Positions 1 to 12,185 of a stretch of 52,014 nt of DNA are shown here, piece after piece; position 1 is the first letter of the stretch, and each line of letters opens with the position of its first letter. Position numbers and translations under genes: made by a program. The notes below the pieces were generated by a model. It searched no databases. It saw only the letters and a list, made by a program, of their open reading frames with translations, and was not told the DNA's origin. Origin of the DNA: Spirogloea muscicola (lineage: Eukaryota > Streptophyta > Zygnematophyceae > Spirogloeales > Spirogloeaceae); the NCBI GenBank assembly GCA_009602725.1, contig WELB01000004.1:320667-372680 (forward strand). The letters run 5' to 3'.

Positions 1-124
<124 letters not shown>

Positions 125-334
125 GCCGCGGCCCGCGCCGCCGACGCCGCTGCCGTCGCTGCTGCGGCCCCGCCGGCGAGACCACTGAGCGAGCGTCGCG
201 GCGCCACCCGCAGCGGCAGCCATGGTTGCCTGTGGCATTGAGCGCCGAGGGAGCCGGATCCGACATGGCCGCTGCCGGATCCATCGGCCCCAGCTTCCGC
301 AGATGATTCTGGCAGGGCTCCGCCGCCGGCAAGC

Positions 335-3300
335 ATGGCGCTGCTTCCCTTCGCAGCGCCTGCGGAGCCGGGAGTGGACAATGGCGTCCAACCGCGGGCG
401 TTCGGCGAGACGTCCTCGACGGTGCCCGCTCAGAGTGCTGCCGCGCTATCGCGGCTTGGAGCCGAGCTCACCATCCACACTGGCTCGGACGCCGGCATCG
501 GCGACGCGCAGGGGCTCCCACTCGTCCTCCTCTCGGCCTTCGTCACTCTGCTGCATCGTTACAACCCCACCGAGCAGCACGTCGCTGTGAATGCGACCTT
601 GGCCTGCCGCCAACCGGCAGCGGCCGTCAACGGCCTCGGCGGCTTGGCCAAGGCCGTCACGGTGACAGCGCAGAAGGCCGTCAACGGCCATGTCAGCCCC
701 TTCCATAAGCTGCTCAACGGCTACGCTCGGCAGCCCACCGACCCCACCATCCTCAAGGCTCATGCCATGGAGAACGGCCATGTGACGGTGCAGCTGGCAG
801 TCAATGGCTTTTCCCATGACACATCCTTGCTGCAGGATGCAAACGGCGAGAGAGGGCCGGAGCCGAGGAAGGAGGTCTGGCAGGGCGGCGAGGTAGAGGA
901 CTTGCCCGTCAGGGTCTCGTTCGAGCCCACTGCCAGCCACCGTCCTTCAACTGCACTACCGTCTGCGGAAAATGGATGGCATGCTGGCGAGGAGGGCGCG
1001 GCATCCTTTGCCAGTGTGGTGTCGCAGGTCGCTGCGCAGCTGCTGGCTGGGATGAGCCGCCAATCCACACCATCATCTGCAAGAGATGCAGCGGAGGATT
1101 GTGCAGACACGGACTCGTGGGCCGCGGGAGCGAAGGCGCTCTTTGACTTCACAGACCTCGAGTGCCAGCCTGGTGTCACCAGCAAGTGCGGCCTCGACGG
1201 GCGTGAGCTCGTGCTGCGCTCGGCTCTCAAGAAGGACGGCTCCCTGGAGCTGACGTGGTTGTTCAGCATGCAGGCGTATGCAGCCGCCTCCATTCGGCGG
1301 CTCGCAGCCAACTTCCAATCCCTACTGGAGTCCCTGGCATCCTTGCCTGCCACCAAGGTGGCCGCAACACCTGTGCACCGGCTGGATGTGCTCTGCGCCG
1401 AGGAGCGGCAGCTGGTGAAGGTGGAGTTCTCCGGCCAGAAGGTGGCCCGCGCATTGCACCAGAAGTTGACGCCGGAGCGGCTGCATAGGTGGCTCCAGGC
1501 TCAAGACCCCGAAGCCGACATGGAGCAGCGGCGGCAGGGAGCAGCCTTCCCAGTCGAAGCCAAGGGTGACGTGGATGACAACCTCGTCGAGCTGTTCAAT
1601 CGAGCAGTGCGCACGTGGCCAGACAGGGTGGCTGTTCTGCACCACGGGGCGTCCATAACCTATTGCGAGCTCCACCAGCGAGCGCAGGAGATTGCAAGCT
1701 TCCTGATTGCTACGCTCGGCCTCCCCTCCGAGGAGGTTCGCTACCGGCAGGAGGACGTGGTGGCCATCGGAATGGACCGGTGCATTGACTGGGTGGCGTG
1801 CATGCTGGGCACGATGATGAGCGGCCGTGCGTACTTGCCCCTGGACCCCGCGCACCCGCAGCTGAGGTCACAGGAGCTCTTGGAGCAGACGAAGTTGCGC
1901 ATTGTTCTCAGCAACCGGGAGAGCGCTGGCACGTTCCAGTGGGCCGATGGATGGGAGGGCGTCCGCCTAGTGAGCACTGAGAGCCTGCAGGGGCACGCGA
2001 TTGATGCGGCACACATTGCGGCAGCTAATCCGGCCGGCTCCAGCGTCTGCTATGTGCTCTTCACGAGCGGCTCGACAGGTCAGCCTTCAAGTGTATCACA
2101 GCAGGAAGCCATGCACAATTACAGCTGTTCTAAAGTTTACGCGGAGACAGTCTGATAGAGCTCGATGTTGCAAAACCTGCACATCTTACTCTGGGCCTCA
2201 CAGCTGTTATTGACTGATGCATACCCTGACTGCATGCCCCAAGATTTTGCTCGCGGCAGCTGCATCAATGTAAAGGAGTGGGCCTCTTATCATGGTTGCA
2301 ATCCATCGCGTTAGCCATGATAAGGCTCAAGATGTGTGCCAATTACTGACCTTCCTCCTTGCACTGGAACTGGCAGGAGCACCTAAGGGAGTGCTAGTCA
2401 CACACAGGGGTGTCGTGAACATGGCGCACTCTTTCCGGGAGCTGCTGCCTCCTCTGGAGAATGACGTGCGCGGGCAGCTGAGCGCGTCCACTTTCGATCT
2501 GCACGCAATGGACTGCTACTGTGCGTTTGACGTCGGGGCTGCGGTGGCCATATGCCCCAAGGTGAGCACACAGCATTGTCAGGTTGTCAAGCTTGCAGTG
2601 GCATCACAATGTCTCCAGCTTATGGGAAAGGGAAGTATCCCAGCTGCTTGCAAGCTGGCAGATCATTGTTCAGGGGTGCAAGGGCAGGTCTGCTTTCACA
2701 GCCAGTGGGCCAGTGCATGGGCTCATGGCTTCTGCTGTCGAACCCTGTGCAGGAGGACCTGCTCACTGACGCCAATGCTTTCATCCGGAAGTTCAGAGTC
2801 ACAGGAGTGGTGCTTACTCCCACCGTCATGACGCTGCTAGAGCCTGATCTGGCGCCCTCCCTGCGCTGGCTAGCCACGGGCGGAGAGGTACTACCACGAG
2901 CACTTTGCAGGAAGTGGACCTCGGCGGGAAGGACCGTTGTTGACCACTATGCTCCGACAGAGTGCGCCATTGCAGCCTGCTCGGCTGTATGGCGTCCTCA
3001 CCAGCCTGTGGAGGACAATCTTGGCCGACCATGGCCCGGAGCTCATGTCAGTGCGCCTAAGGACACACTGAAACGTGCTGTGTTGATACCTGCAGTCACT
3101 GCAAAGCTTGTGTCAGCTATGCCCTGCCTGTCATGCACAGAGCATGGTAGAGTCTGCAGACAGTTAAGTACTTGGCTTCAAGAGCTTAGTATTGTAGTTG
3201 CATCAGGATTTGTTTTATAGCACCTTGGTTAATCTGTGCATGGGTGCAGTTCTATGTACTAGGCCCGCACCTTGAGCTGCTGCCGGTGGAGGTTCCAGGG

Positions 3301-6300
3301 GAGATGTGCATTGCTGGAGTGCACGTGTCGCGAGGTTATTTGAAGCGACCTGACCTGACAGCCAAGAATTTTCAAAAGAACCCTTTCAGCACTGGGCCGC
3401 ACGATCGTGTTCTCTACCGCACGGGCGACGGCTGTCGCTGGCTCGCAGATGGGCGCATCAAATTCCGTGGTCGCATTGACTTTCAGGTCTGTTCATGCAG
3501 CTGAAGCTGGTTACACCACCTCGTTTGGGCTTGCAATGTCCTCTGCAATTTGTGGTTCTGTTGCAGTTGCCTGTTGCTGACTACAAGGCTTCATGATAAG
3601 CGTCAGGCCAGGCCAATCATGAGCAGCAAGTTGAGAATCTGGCTGATGAGTGCAGGTCAAGGTGAGGGGCCACCGCATTGAGCCGGCAGAGATTGAGGAC
3701 GTAGCGAGCCGTGTAGAAGGGGTTGTGCGCTGCGTGGGCGTGCTGCGGCCAGGTGGCGAAGATGGCCGGCCGCCATACCTGGCGCTCTACCTCAAGATCA
3801 GGCTGGGTGGCCCAACAAGCCGGGACACCGTGACTAGGGCCGTGCGTGACGCCATCCGACAACGGCTGCCATCGTACATGATGCCGGCAGCCTTTGTCAT
3901 CCTGGACGAGCTCCCTTACACAGCTTCTGGCAAAGTGGACCGCAAGTTCCTGCCAGAACCCCCGCCAGAGAGTTTCCGCTTTGAGGCAGTTGGAGGCAGC
4001 AGAGGAGCCGCCAAAGGTGGAGCCGGTGGCGACGACGGCGATGCCTGGGCAGCTCAGCAGCTGCTGCAGCAGCCAGAGGAGCGCGCCGTCGCCGCAGTCT
4101 TTGCGGCCGTCCTGCCGAGTGGCGGAGGCGTCGCGGATGTGCTGGGGCCAGCTTCCAACTTCTTCGACCTGGGCGGCAACTCCTTCACAGCGTCGCAGGC
4201 CATCGCGCGACTCCCACAGGCTTTGGCTGACCAGGAGTCCCCTTCGCAGGGTGGGGCTGCTGCTGAACGGTCCTCAGCGCCGGTCCTGACCATCCGCGAG
4301 TTCTTTGAGAACCCCACGGTCTCTGGGCTCGCGGACGCGCTTAGGCAAAGGCGGGCTGCGACAGATGCAGCAGCAGCTGCAGAACCAGACGCAAAAGGTG
4401 CGAAGGAGGAGGCTGCCAAGGTGGAGGTCAAAGACCTCAAGGGTCATAATACCGGCAAGAGCTTTCTTCATGGTGGCCGCCAGCTGGTGGCCAGGCCGCC
4501 GGGAGACAGCCCCCCGCGGCGGGCGCGGCTCTCGGAGGCGCAGCTCATGATCTACCTGGTCAAGCGTGTGGTTCCAAGGCCAGAGCTGCTGGATTCATCG
4601 GACGTGTGGCGGCTGCGGGGCAGGGTCGACGTGACCCGGCTGGAGCACGCGTTCCAGCTGCTCCTGAAGCGTCACCAGGCCCTGCGCCTGCGCTTTGCTG
4701 TCGAGTCCAAGGGCTTGAAGGCTCGTGTGCTGCGCATGGCCCTCAAGACGTGGGGCAACAACGGTGCATCCCCGGTCGAGTCCGCGGTCGAGGCTTCGGC
4801 AGCTGGGCCCGCTCCGTCCTGCTGCGGCGGCCTGGCGGCGGCGTTGGCGGGCGCCGCCGGCCCCCTATTCTTGCGCCACCTGGATTCTGTGTTCGACTGC
4901 GTGTCCCAGGTGGACCAGCTGGACACGCCCTTCCGGCTGCACCAGACGGACCTTTTGCTTGCATCGGCGGGTGACAAGGTGGCGGCGTTGAGCACCGCCA
5001 TCGATGCGGCCCTCAAGCCGTTTGACATGAATGCCCCGCGGGGGCTGCTGTTCCGTGCCACGCTGATCGGCGGGCTCAGCAGCGACGACGGCGAGCAGCA
5101 GCACGTGCTGGTCATCACAGCCTCCCACCTCATCTGCGACGGCATCTCAGCTGCCATCATGTACAGGGAGCTGCCCTACGTGTACCGAACCGGCTCCCTG
5201 GAGGGCCTGCCGCCTGTGCCGGCCTACAACGACTACGTCGCCTGGGAGGTAGCGGACTTGGCGGGCACCCGCCGGGATGCTGAGCTCAAATTCTGGCGAG
5301 CAACCATCGGGAGAGTCCCTGAGACGCTGCGGCTGAGCCCCCGGCAGAACCGTTCAGTGGCGCTGCCTTGGAGGGGTGCGTGGCTCAAGTTCGTGATCCC
5401 GCCGTCCTCACGGTGGCAGCTCGAGGGGCTGGCCCGGCAGCAAGGCGCGACGCTCAACATGGCACTCCTGGCCCTCTTCAACTCCACCTTGCACCTCTGG
5501 TCGCGCCAGAGCCGCATCCTGGTCGGAACACTGGTCAGCCGGCGGCCGATTGCGCCACTGCAGGGCGTTGTTGGGCACCTTGCAGATGTGCGGCCAGTAC
5601 TGACGGAGGTGGCACAGATGGACGCCACTGCTCGAGCAGCGGCACCTGGGCTGGATTATCTGGACATGTTGGCTCAGGTGAAGGAGGGCATGTTGGCTGC
5701 CATCGAGCACCAGCGCACGACCTTCCGCCTCATTGCCACGCACTTGTCCAAGCCTGACCTCTCACGCGATGCTATCATCTCGGCCTACTTCAACTTCCTC
5801 CAGCCTGGCACGTACGTGTACTTCATTCATCTGGCTGGACAAAGGATTTGTCGCACTTCACATCTTCACAAACTGTTCAGAAATTGTGAGCAGATGCGCT
5901 GCAAGCAGTCCGGACTAAGCATTGACCGGGCCCTTTGTGTCTGCTGTAGTATCTTTTCCCCGACAGTCTGTCAACATTTGTGCACATTCTTGAGTCTTGG
6001 CAGGCTGCTCTTTGCACCTGTGAAGCGGAGGGCATCTTTGTTGGGCTTCTTAGTTGATGTTGTGTGCTTGCAGGGATGCTGCTCCCTGGAGGCTACACTT
6101 CGATGATGAACTCAAGGGAGAGTATGACATGGATGTCTCTTGGTTGAGGGAGGGAGAGACGTCCTTGTCTGCTGTCTCCTTGCTTATGCGGCCCGAGCAG
6201 GATGGCTCAGTTGTTGGACGAATGGTTTACCAGGTGAAAGCCCCATCTGCTAGCTTCTGGTAGCCTCGTGGCTGTCCCGTGGGTTCTTAGTACATACTCT

Positions 6301-6813
6301 TAGCCTCTATTGGGGCACATTGTCATTTACCTGCACGGAGTGCCGTCTGCTTTAGTGTGGATTTGCTTGACTAATATTGACTGATGGCCTGCCTAGTTTA
6401 TTGGATGCTTGCTGCAAGGCTGTTGACCAAGCTAATGCAACATCTCATCCTCTTTAGCTGATGGACCTACTCAGTCAGCTGGGATAAACACCTCTCTTAT
6501 CCTGCATATCGTTCTGTTATGGCAGGCTGACATACTGGAGAGGAGCTTCATGACCGCCATGTGCCGTCATTATTCTGCACTGCTGGAAAGTGCAGTGGCA
6601 GGTGACAGGCTCACTCTGGACAAGCAGGTGCTTGCCTCCACCCGCCAAGCCCCGTACCCTCTCTCTGGAGCCTCTCGTCTGGATACATCCGGTGGCAAGA
6701 AGTGGTTTCGGAGCCGACCTACGAACAGCCCGAATGGTAGGAGCACTTTCCAGCAAGGTAACACAGCAGACTTGGTATGGCAGAAGCAAGACAGCAATGA
6801 AGATGTCCACTGA
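335..6813 (+). CDS. Nonribosomal peptide synthetase (partial C - A - PCP - C), seven exons
   Basis: Activates an amino acid (or similar acid) as an adenylate, loads it on a phosphopantetheine carrier and passes it to a terminal condensation domain. Exons by phase: 335-2078, 2377-2561, 2753-3046, 3250-3486, 3656-5811, 6074-6233, 6526-6813, closing to about 1,687 residues. Residues ~1-370 resemble only the C-terminal lobe of a condensation domain, with no HHxxxDG. The adenylation domain follows: LFTSGSTG split by intron 1 and completed as APKGV, FDLHAMD, HYAPTE, YRTGD, and the catalytic lysine in TASGKVDRK. The carrier motif is FFDLGGNSF. The last condensation domain has SHLICDG, so the first His of HHxxxDG is Ser, and no thioesterase or reductase follows. 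An in-frame TGA at 239-241 limits how far the first exon can extend; an upstream exon cannot be excluded. Rough binding-pocket reading by eye: D-L-M-V-A-G-H-I-A-K, low certainty. Family assignment is firm; substrate unknown. Confidence 0.9.
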
Positions 6814-7603
6814 TGGAGAGATGGCGTGAGAGGTAATAATCGCTGGGCATGGTCAGGAGCAACCCCTGTATGTTATCCTGCACATTACACCTGCCTGCCT
6901 CGATCGCCCAACTTTCGGCCAGTGGGGCACTGCCTCCCTATGGGAGCCACTTCGTTCTTCAGTGGGGGCAAGCTCTGCCTCTTGATGACAGTAGAAATTG
7001 CTGTGAGCCGCTTGAAAGGTTGGACTCTCAGCGGCTCGCCTAGGCTTCCATGCTGGCCATGCCATTCTTATCCACTTATCATCGTCATTAACCTACATTG
7101 ACAGCATCTTAGTGCGATAGTGGGCGACTGCTTTATTCAGGGACACCTGTCAGGAGCACACATTTATCTTCAATCTGAAAACAAATGCTCCAAGTAAATG
7201 CACCTCCAAGGCCAAAGAAGTTGGACTCGCTTGCTTTCAGATGACCTGATTAGATTGTTGCCATATTCTCAGAATTGGTGGATGCTAAGAAAGAGGTATC
7301 AAGGCGGCTGCCTGCAGAAACAACAAGATTCTCTTGCAAATCTCATAACTAGATCATTCTGCAGCAACAGGCCACAGCAATTACGCAATCGAAGAGCGGA
7401 TGCTGAGTCGTACTCTACATCCGCTCTTTGACCATCTCACTGGGTGGAATCACGACCTACAAGTAAAGTTGTAGCACAAAACTTGCAGGCAGCGAGGGAC
7501 ATGGTCGACCACAGTTGACCCATATGGAGCCAAGTGATGCCAATTGAGCGCACACGAGTGACAGAAAGTCACTAGAATATAAGCATGTGTGAGCCGGCAG
7601 ATC
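6814..7603. other. Convergent intergenic region with a hairpin
   Basis: This ~790 bp space separates the 3' end of the NRPS gene (+) from the 3' end of the PHD-HA gene (-). It should hold both 3' UTRs. No convincing coding exon was seen. The clearest structure is the inverted repeat at 7392-7428. Confidence 0.5.
7392..7428. repeat. Two-tier inverted repeat (11 bp outer stem)
   Basis: The arm AAGAGCGGATG (7392-7402) is matched exactly by its reverse complement at 7418-7428. The 15-base loop holds a further 4 bp stem (GAGT..ACTC) around CGT. It sits between two convergent genes, so a role in RNA 3'-end structure is possible, but it could equally be the remnant of a small mobile element. Confidence 0.6.
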
Positions 7604-10600
7604 TTATTGCTGCAGGTGTGCATGAGGTGGGGACGAGGACTGCGGAAGCACAGTGAAGTCGAAATCCGCTTCCAGCAAGCGGCAGATGCGCTGCAGCTGC
7701 CGCTTCCCCTTGAAGGGCTGCCGCGCACCCAGCCGCTGCGCGCGCACCCACTGCGCCAGCTGGGCGTCCTCGCGCGAGCGCGGGCTCTCCTGGGCCGCCA
7801 GCTGGCGGGCCACGTCGGAGTGCCCATGCTTGACCTGGAATGCCCTGAGCGCCTGGAACTCCTCCTCCCACAGCGCATCCTGGACGTCCATCACAGTGCC
7901 CACTCCTTCCAGCTTTGCCTGCAAAAGTACCAAACAGAATCTCAACACACAGCAAGACTGACTGAACCAAAGTTTGGCCAAGCTTATGAAGGCTGGGAAC
8001 TCGCAACCAGGCGGCCCGCTAGTCCTTGCCTTGTGAACTGTTGGCCCTGGCTTTCAGTTATTCTACTTTTACATCTTAACGTCGTATGGACATTACGAGA
8101 AGTGCGTATTTGAGCTGGCCATTGCTGCTTTCTTCTGCCCATTTTGCAAGCACACCTTCTGCTGCTGCGTCAGGCGCCCCCGCTTAGCATCTATGCGCTG
8201 CGAGTGCAACCACTGGCCGAGGAATGTCCGCCGTGGAACATGACAGTGACCTTCGGATTTCATAAAGGCCTCCAACTCCTGGAACTTCTGTTCCCAGTCT
8301 CTTTCCTGCATTGCAAACAAGGAGAAAGGATCTTTGTGCATTCTGATGGAAGCCACGGACTGTGATTAAGAGCGTGCTCCAACAGAGAGCTCTTCTCCTC
8401 ATGCTGACCTCTCTCTGTGCTCTATCAGCTGAGGGGGAGCAGTGCACTAGTGCTTGTGAGCACTATATCAGGAGACTGGTGCAGAGGTACGTCAGATGAG
8501 CGGTGAGCTGATTGTACTAAACGCACAGGTGATGCAGTGTGACAAATGCAGCAACTGACCTGCATTTTAGCTTGCCGAGTCTCCTCCTGCGCCCTCAGAA
8601 TGACTTCCAACTCCTTGCTGCCCAGCTCCTGAGCATTGCACCCAGATCAGCATTGGCATGGCTCGACAGGGGACTGCTGGCTGTCCAATCTAAAATATCC
8701 AAGCACATTCGAGGGCTCCTCAAGACTTCACGTCATTTCACTGGACATTATTCATGGTCTTATATGGTCCATGTCTCACCTGGGGCACATAGCAGTCCGC
8801 CCTCCATGGATCGGCAAATAGGTTGTCAAAGCACTCCCACTTGTCGCTAACTTGCACTGTGGCTGGCACCCTGGTGCGCAAGCCATACAAAGAGCCGTAG
8901 TTAAGCAAACCACAGGCTAACCACCTGGCAGGTTGAGCATGCATAGGTTGCCCAGCAACTGCAAACGTCGGACCAGGCTGGCTTCTGATCTGCAAAGGCT
9001 CTGCTGAATAGCCGACCGAGAAAGCATGGCGGACTGTGCCAACCTCCGCCACTTGGCACAGAGGATGGACCGCTTGGCCAGGCGGCCGTCGGACTTGGGT
9101 TGCCCCTCCTTCACGAGGACACACCGGCACTGCACCCACTTCTCGCCCTTCCCAGCAAGGGGCTCCACCTTCAGCTGCTCCAACCGCCTCCGCTCCTCTG
9201 CAAGCCATCTTCTCTGCAGGCCAAGCAAGTCGCGCTGATGAGAAAGTGCACTTCCACAGTGCAACCGGCATTCTGCTAAACAAAACCCCCGACGTCCTCC
9301 AAGCAAGCCCAATGGACAGTCGGCTGGGCCTGGCCTGGTTTCTGGCATTTTGACTCACATTTCGCTCCACTGCTTCGCGCAGCTCCCGCTTCTTCTCTTG
9401 CACGCTGACCTCTGCCTCCTGGCCCAAAGCCAGCGCCCTGCCAAGGCCGGCAAGCACTCAAAGAGCATCAGCCAGATCTGGAAACTTGCAGTGCAACAAG
9501 ACCTTTCAATCACCTGTGCCAGCGGCTGGTCCCTCCAACTCTAGCTTCAGAACTACTAAGATACATCAACACCTTGGCTGAGTCGTGGCGGCATGCAGCA
9601 CGCGCCTTACCTGCTGCTTGCAGCTGCCATCAATCCCAAAGCTTGACTACTTTCAGAAATTCTTTGAACTTATGAAAGGCCAGAGCATTATTAAGTCAAG
9701 AAAGACCAGAGCAAGCGGTAATGCATGCGGTTGCCCTCACCCTGAACCCTCATTGCCAGCAGCGGCCATGACTATGGCCTGCTGCTCCGCCCAAGCAGGG
9801 ACGGACGCCTGGCACATGCGCCCGATGCGGACGCGGCCGCACGAGCCGCCGAGGAACAGGTAGCGCTGCGGGCCACTCTCACAGTCTAGGCACTCGCCTT
9901 CCCTGCCGCCGCTGCCCCAGTCTTCCCTCCCTGGCGCAGCATTATTGCCGCTGGCATTGGCGGCTGCAAAAAGGTCCGCAATTGCGGCGGCAGTGCCACC
10001 TGCGACGGCAGCGGCGTCCCAACCCATCATGTCGTCGACCATGAGCGCGCTGCCCGACTGCCCCTTCACCTGCAGATACGGCAGGTGCAGGTGCAGGTCG
10101 CCAGATATGAGGACCTGATAATGGCAGTGGCCCCAACATCTATCTGGAGCAATGCTTGCAGCAGACTGCAGCAAGAAGACCAGCAGGTTAAGCTGAAGGA
10201 CAGCAACTTTGACAGAGATTTGATGGAGCTCACAATGCTGCAGGCGCCGCAGAACCACTCGTTGAGCACGGGTGGGCGCTGAAGCTTTGGCTGCAAGCAG
10301 TGCAGGTGGAAGGAGCAGCCGCATGTGTCGCAGATGAGCGTGCGGCCGGCGGCCTCGACCTCGCCGCACACCCGGCACGTCGCACTCTGCACCCCGCCCA
10401 CTGCGCCGTCGCCGGCGCACCCGGGGTGCGCCGCAGCAGGCCGGTCCTCGGCGCTGAGAACGCCGACAGCGCTGCCTGGCGCCCAGTGGGCGCCGAGCGT
10501 GCCCATCCAGGGATGCAGCGGCCAGCCGGGCCGCCATAGCTCATCGCCGCAGGCTGCACCGGCCCTCTTCTCTGCCAGTACTCTTGTGGGCCCAGCGCCA

Positions 10601-11375
10601 AACCCGTTGGCCACGTCGCCGGTGGCCAGACTGTGCACCGCACTGACACCAAGAAGAGCCTCTGCTGGGGACTGCTCGGAAGGCGGCGGCACTGTCTTGC
10701 CCTCGCTGACTGCATCCTGCCGGTGGCCATTGTCGTTTGGGCAGCAAGTATCAATGTCGGCGCAGTCGATGCAGGAGCCCAGCCGGAGTGCGGCTCTCGG
10801 CCGGCGCGGCCCCTCGCCAGCCCGACATGATTCGTCGGCGTCTGGCTCGTCCTGATCGACTCCGCCGTCGTCGTCCTCCGCAGCAGTCGGCGCGCTCCCT
10901 GGTGGGCATTCCCGCGGCTCTGCCGGCGGAGCGGCGGCCACGAGGCTGCCCACGTCGCCGTCGGCTGCACAGGACGCCCCCTTCTCGCCATCTGCTGGCG
11001 GCAAGCCCCGCGGGGCCTCTTCGTCCGCCGCGTCATGGGCGGCGGCGGCTCCGGCAGCCTGCAGCCCACAGCGCCGGCGGGCGCCGTCGCCGTCGCCGCC
11101 NCGCCGCCGCCGAGCCGGCGCCGCTTTGGGCGCTGCGGCTTCACGCCCCGCGCCACCACCGGCATCGCCAGCCACTGCAGCCTTGGCCGCCCCCAGGTGG
11201 CGACGGCAGCATCAGCGGTCGCTATATGGCCACTACACAGCGACTGTACGCGGCAAAGCCACGCCGCCACGAGGGCCCGGCTCGCCGCTGAAGGCAGGCA
11301 GCCACTTGTCGGCGTGCCCGCAGAAGGCGGCTCTGTCAGCGCCCGCTGGAGGCGCTCTTCGTCCAGGCTCCACAC
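7604..11375 (-). CDS. PHD-finger nuclear protein with C-terminal helicase-associated (HA) repeats
   Basis: Probable chromatin reader. The start at 11375 gives MWSLDEERLQRAL and reaches a basic nuclear-localisation-like run (KPQRPKRRR) just before the n at 11101. After the n the frame that continues into the PHD finger is a different one, so the n probably hides a non-multiple-of-three gap. The PHD finger (about 10245-10390) shows C-x2-C, CDTC, FHLHC and WFCGAC, the usual Cys4-His-Cys3 order. Downstream exons (about 10080-9740, 9460-9370, 9300-9000) encode an acidic/low-complexity stretch and a Glu/Arg-rich coiled coil. The last exons carry HA-type repeats: a short one around KWECFDNLF (~8790-8850), one with EGHCHVPRR and LGQWLHSQR (~8150-8310), and one with KHGHSDVAR and LAQWVRAQR (~7640-7918). 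Stop at 7604-7606. Domain calls are good; exact middle exons are not resolved. HA repeats are known from algal and bacterial proteins, where they are thought to bind nucleic acid. Confidence 0.75.
11101..11101. other. Unresolved base/gap (n) inside the first exon of the PHD-HA gene
   Basis: A single n lies in a CCGCC-rich stretch. The reading frame on the upstream side of the gene (nuclear-localisation-like basic run) and on the downstream side (PHD frame) differ, which fits a collapsed gap of unknown length. Confidence 0.7.
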
Positions 11376-11560
11376 CCTCGCCCACCGCCGCCGCCGCTGC
11401 CCTGATACCTACACCCTGAGTACTGCAGTAAAGCACAGCTCTCCAAGGCGGAGCTGCGAGTGCAGTCCGCACTGAGAGGTAGGAGAGAGGGGGAAAGAGA
11501 GGGGCCTAGCAGGAGATAGACTCTTCCAGTGGAGTGTGTATCGAGTGTATTGAGTGGAGT

Positions 11561-11690
11561 GTGCATCGAGTGATGGAGGGCCAGAGTGGCCGAGTACGAA
11601 GGCAAGCACATTGACAGATGCTCATCACCTGCTACTAAGCTGACCCGCTCAGTAACCATGTGTCAGCACGTAGAGGGCGATGGCTGTGAG
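11561..11690 (-). repeat. Dispersed ~100 bp module, copy 1, upstream of the PHD-HA gene
   Basis: Read on the minus strand, this matches 39969-40067 on the plus strand over about 100 bp with roughly 80 percent identity by eye. Shared blocks include GGTTACTGAGCGGGTCAGCT, ATGTGCTTGCC and GGCCCTC.ATCAC. It lies ~185-315 bp upstream of the start codon at 11375 in the same orientation as the gene. The other copy lies ~275 bp upstream of the oxalyl-CoA synthetase start, also in gene orientation. It could be a promoter module, a shared 5' UTR piece, or a mobile element that lands near promoters. Confidence 0.7.
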
Positions 11691-12185
11691 CAGTCAAGGT
11701 CCAGGGCTCGTACTGCACTCATGGCCTGCACAACGCTGCAGCGCTACAGGCGGCGAGGCGCCAAGCAGCACAGCCTGTTTTCCTCAGTGTCTTCTCTGCC
11801 CTCTGCTTACTATGACAGCGCTTGTAGGCGTGGCGGGGGACCTTGTTTGCATGCATCGGTATCTGCCGGAGCATCTCGCTCGTTGTTATGGTGCTGGCTC
11901 TGCCATTGGAATGGCATGAATCACTCCGACCTTGCTATGTACACAGGCTCACCAGCTGTCCTGGCAACTTCTCACAAGCAGCCAGAGAGTTCGTGCTCCA
12001 GGGCACTACTACAAGAGCGACGACGCTGGAGGCTTGCCATTCATCAGAATGGCAACACCGCGGCACAGCCACGAGGCCATCATCAATGGCATCACATCCC
12101 CGCCCCTTGCTCCGCGAAAGAAGTTGCAGGGCAGCCAGCATACACACTTTGAGGAGCAGGTCTGGAGAGTTGGCGTCAAGGAGCA
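11691..12185. other. Intergenic region between the PHD-HA and exchanger genes, no gene seen
   Basis: Both neighbouring genes are on the minus strand, so this ~500 bp should include the 3' UTR of the exchanger gene and upstream DNA of the PHD-HA gene. The open frames here show no recognisable domain and no convincing splice-linked exon. Confidence 0.4.

Noticed and set aside
446-1855. Long minus-strand open frames opposite the NRPS first exon
   Set aside because: They mirror a GC-rich coding exon, show no domain, and the plus-strand frame has clear NRPS motifs.
4054-5743. Minus-strand and out-of-frame open frames inside the carrier/condensation exon
   Set aside because: Shadow frames of high-GC coding sequence, without splice links or recognisable domains.
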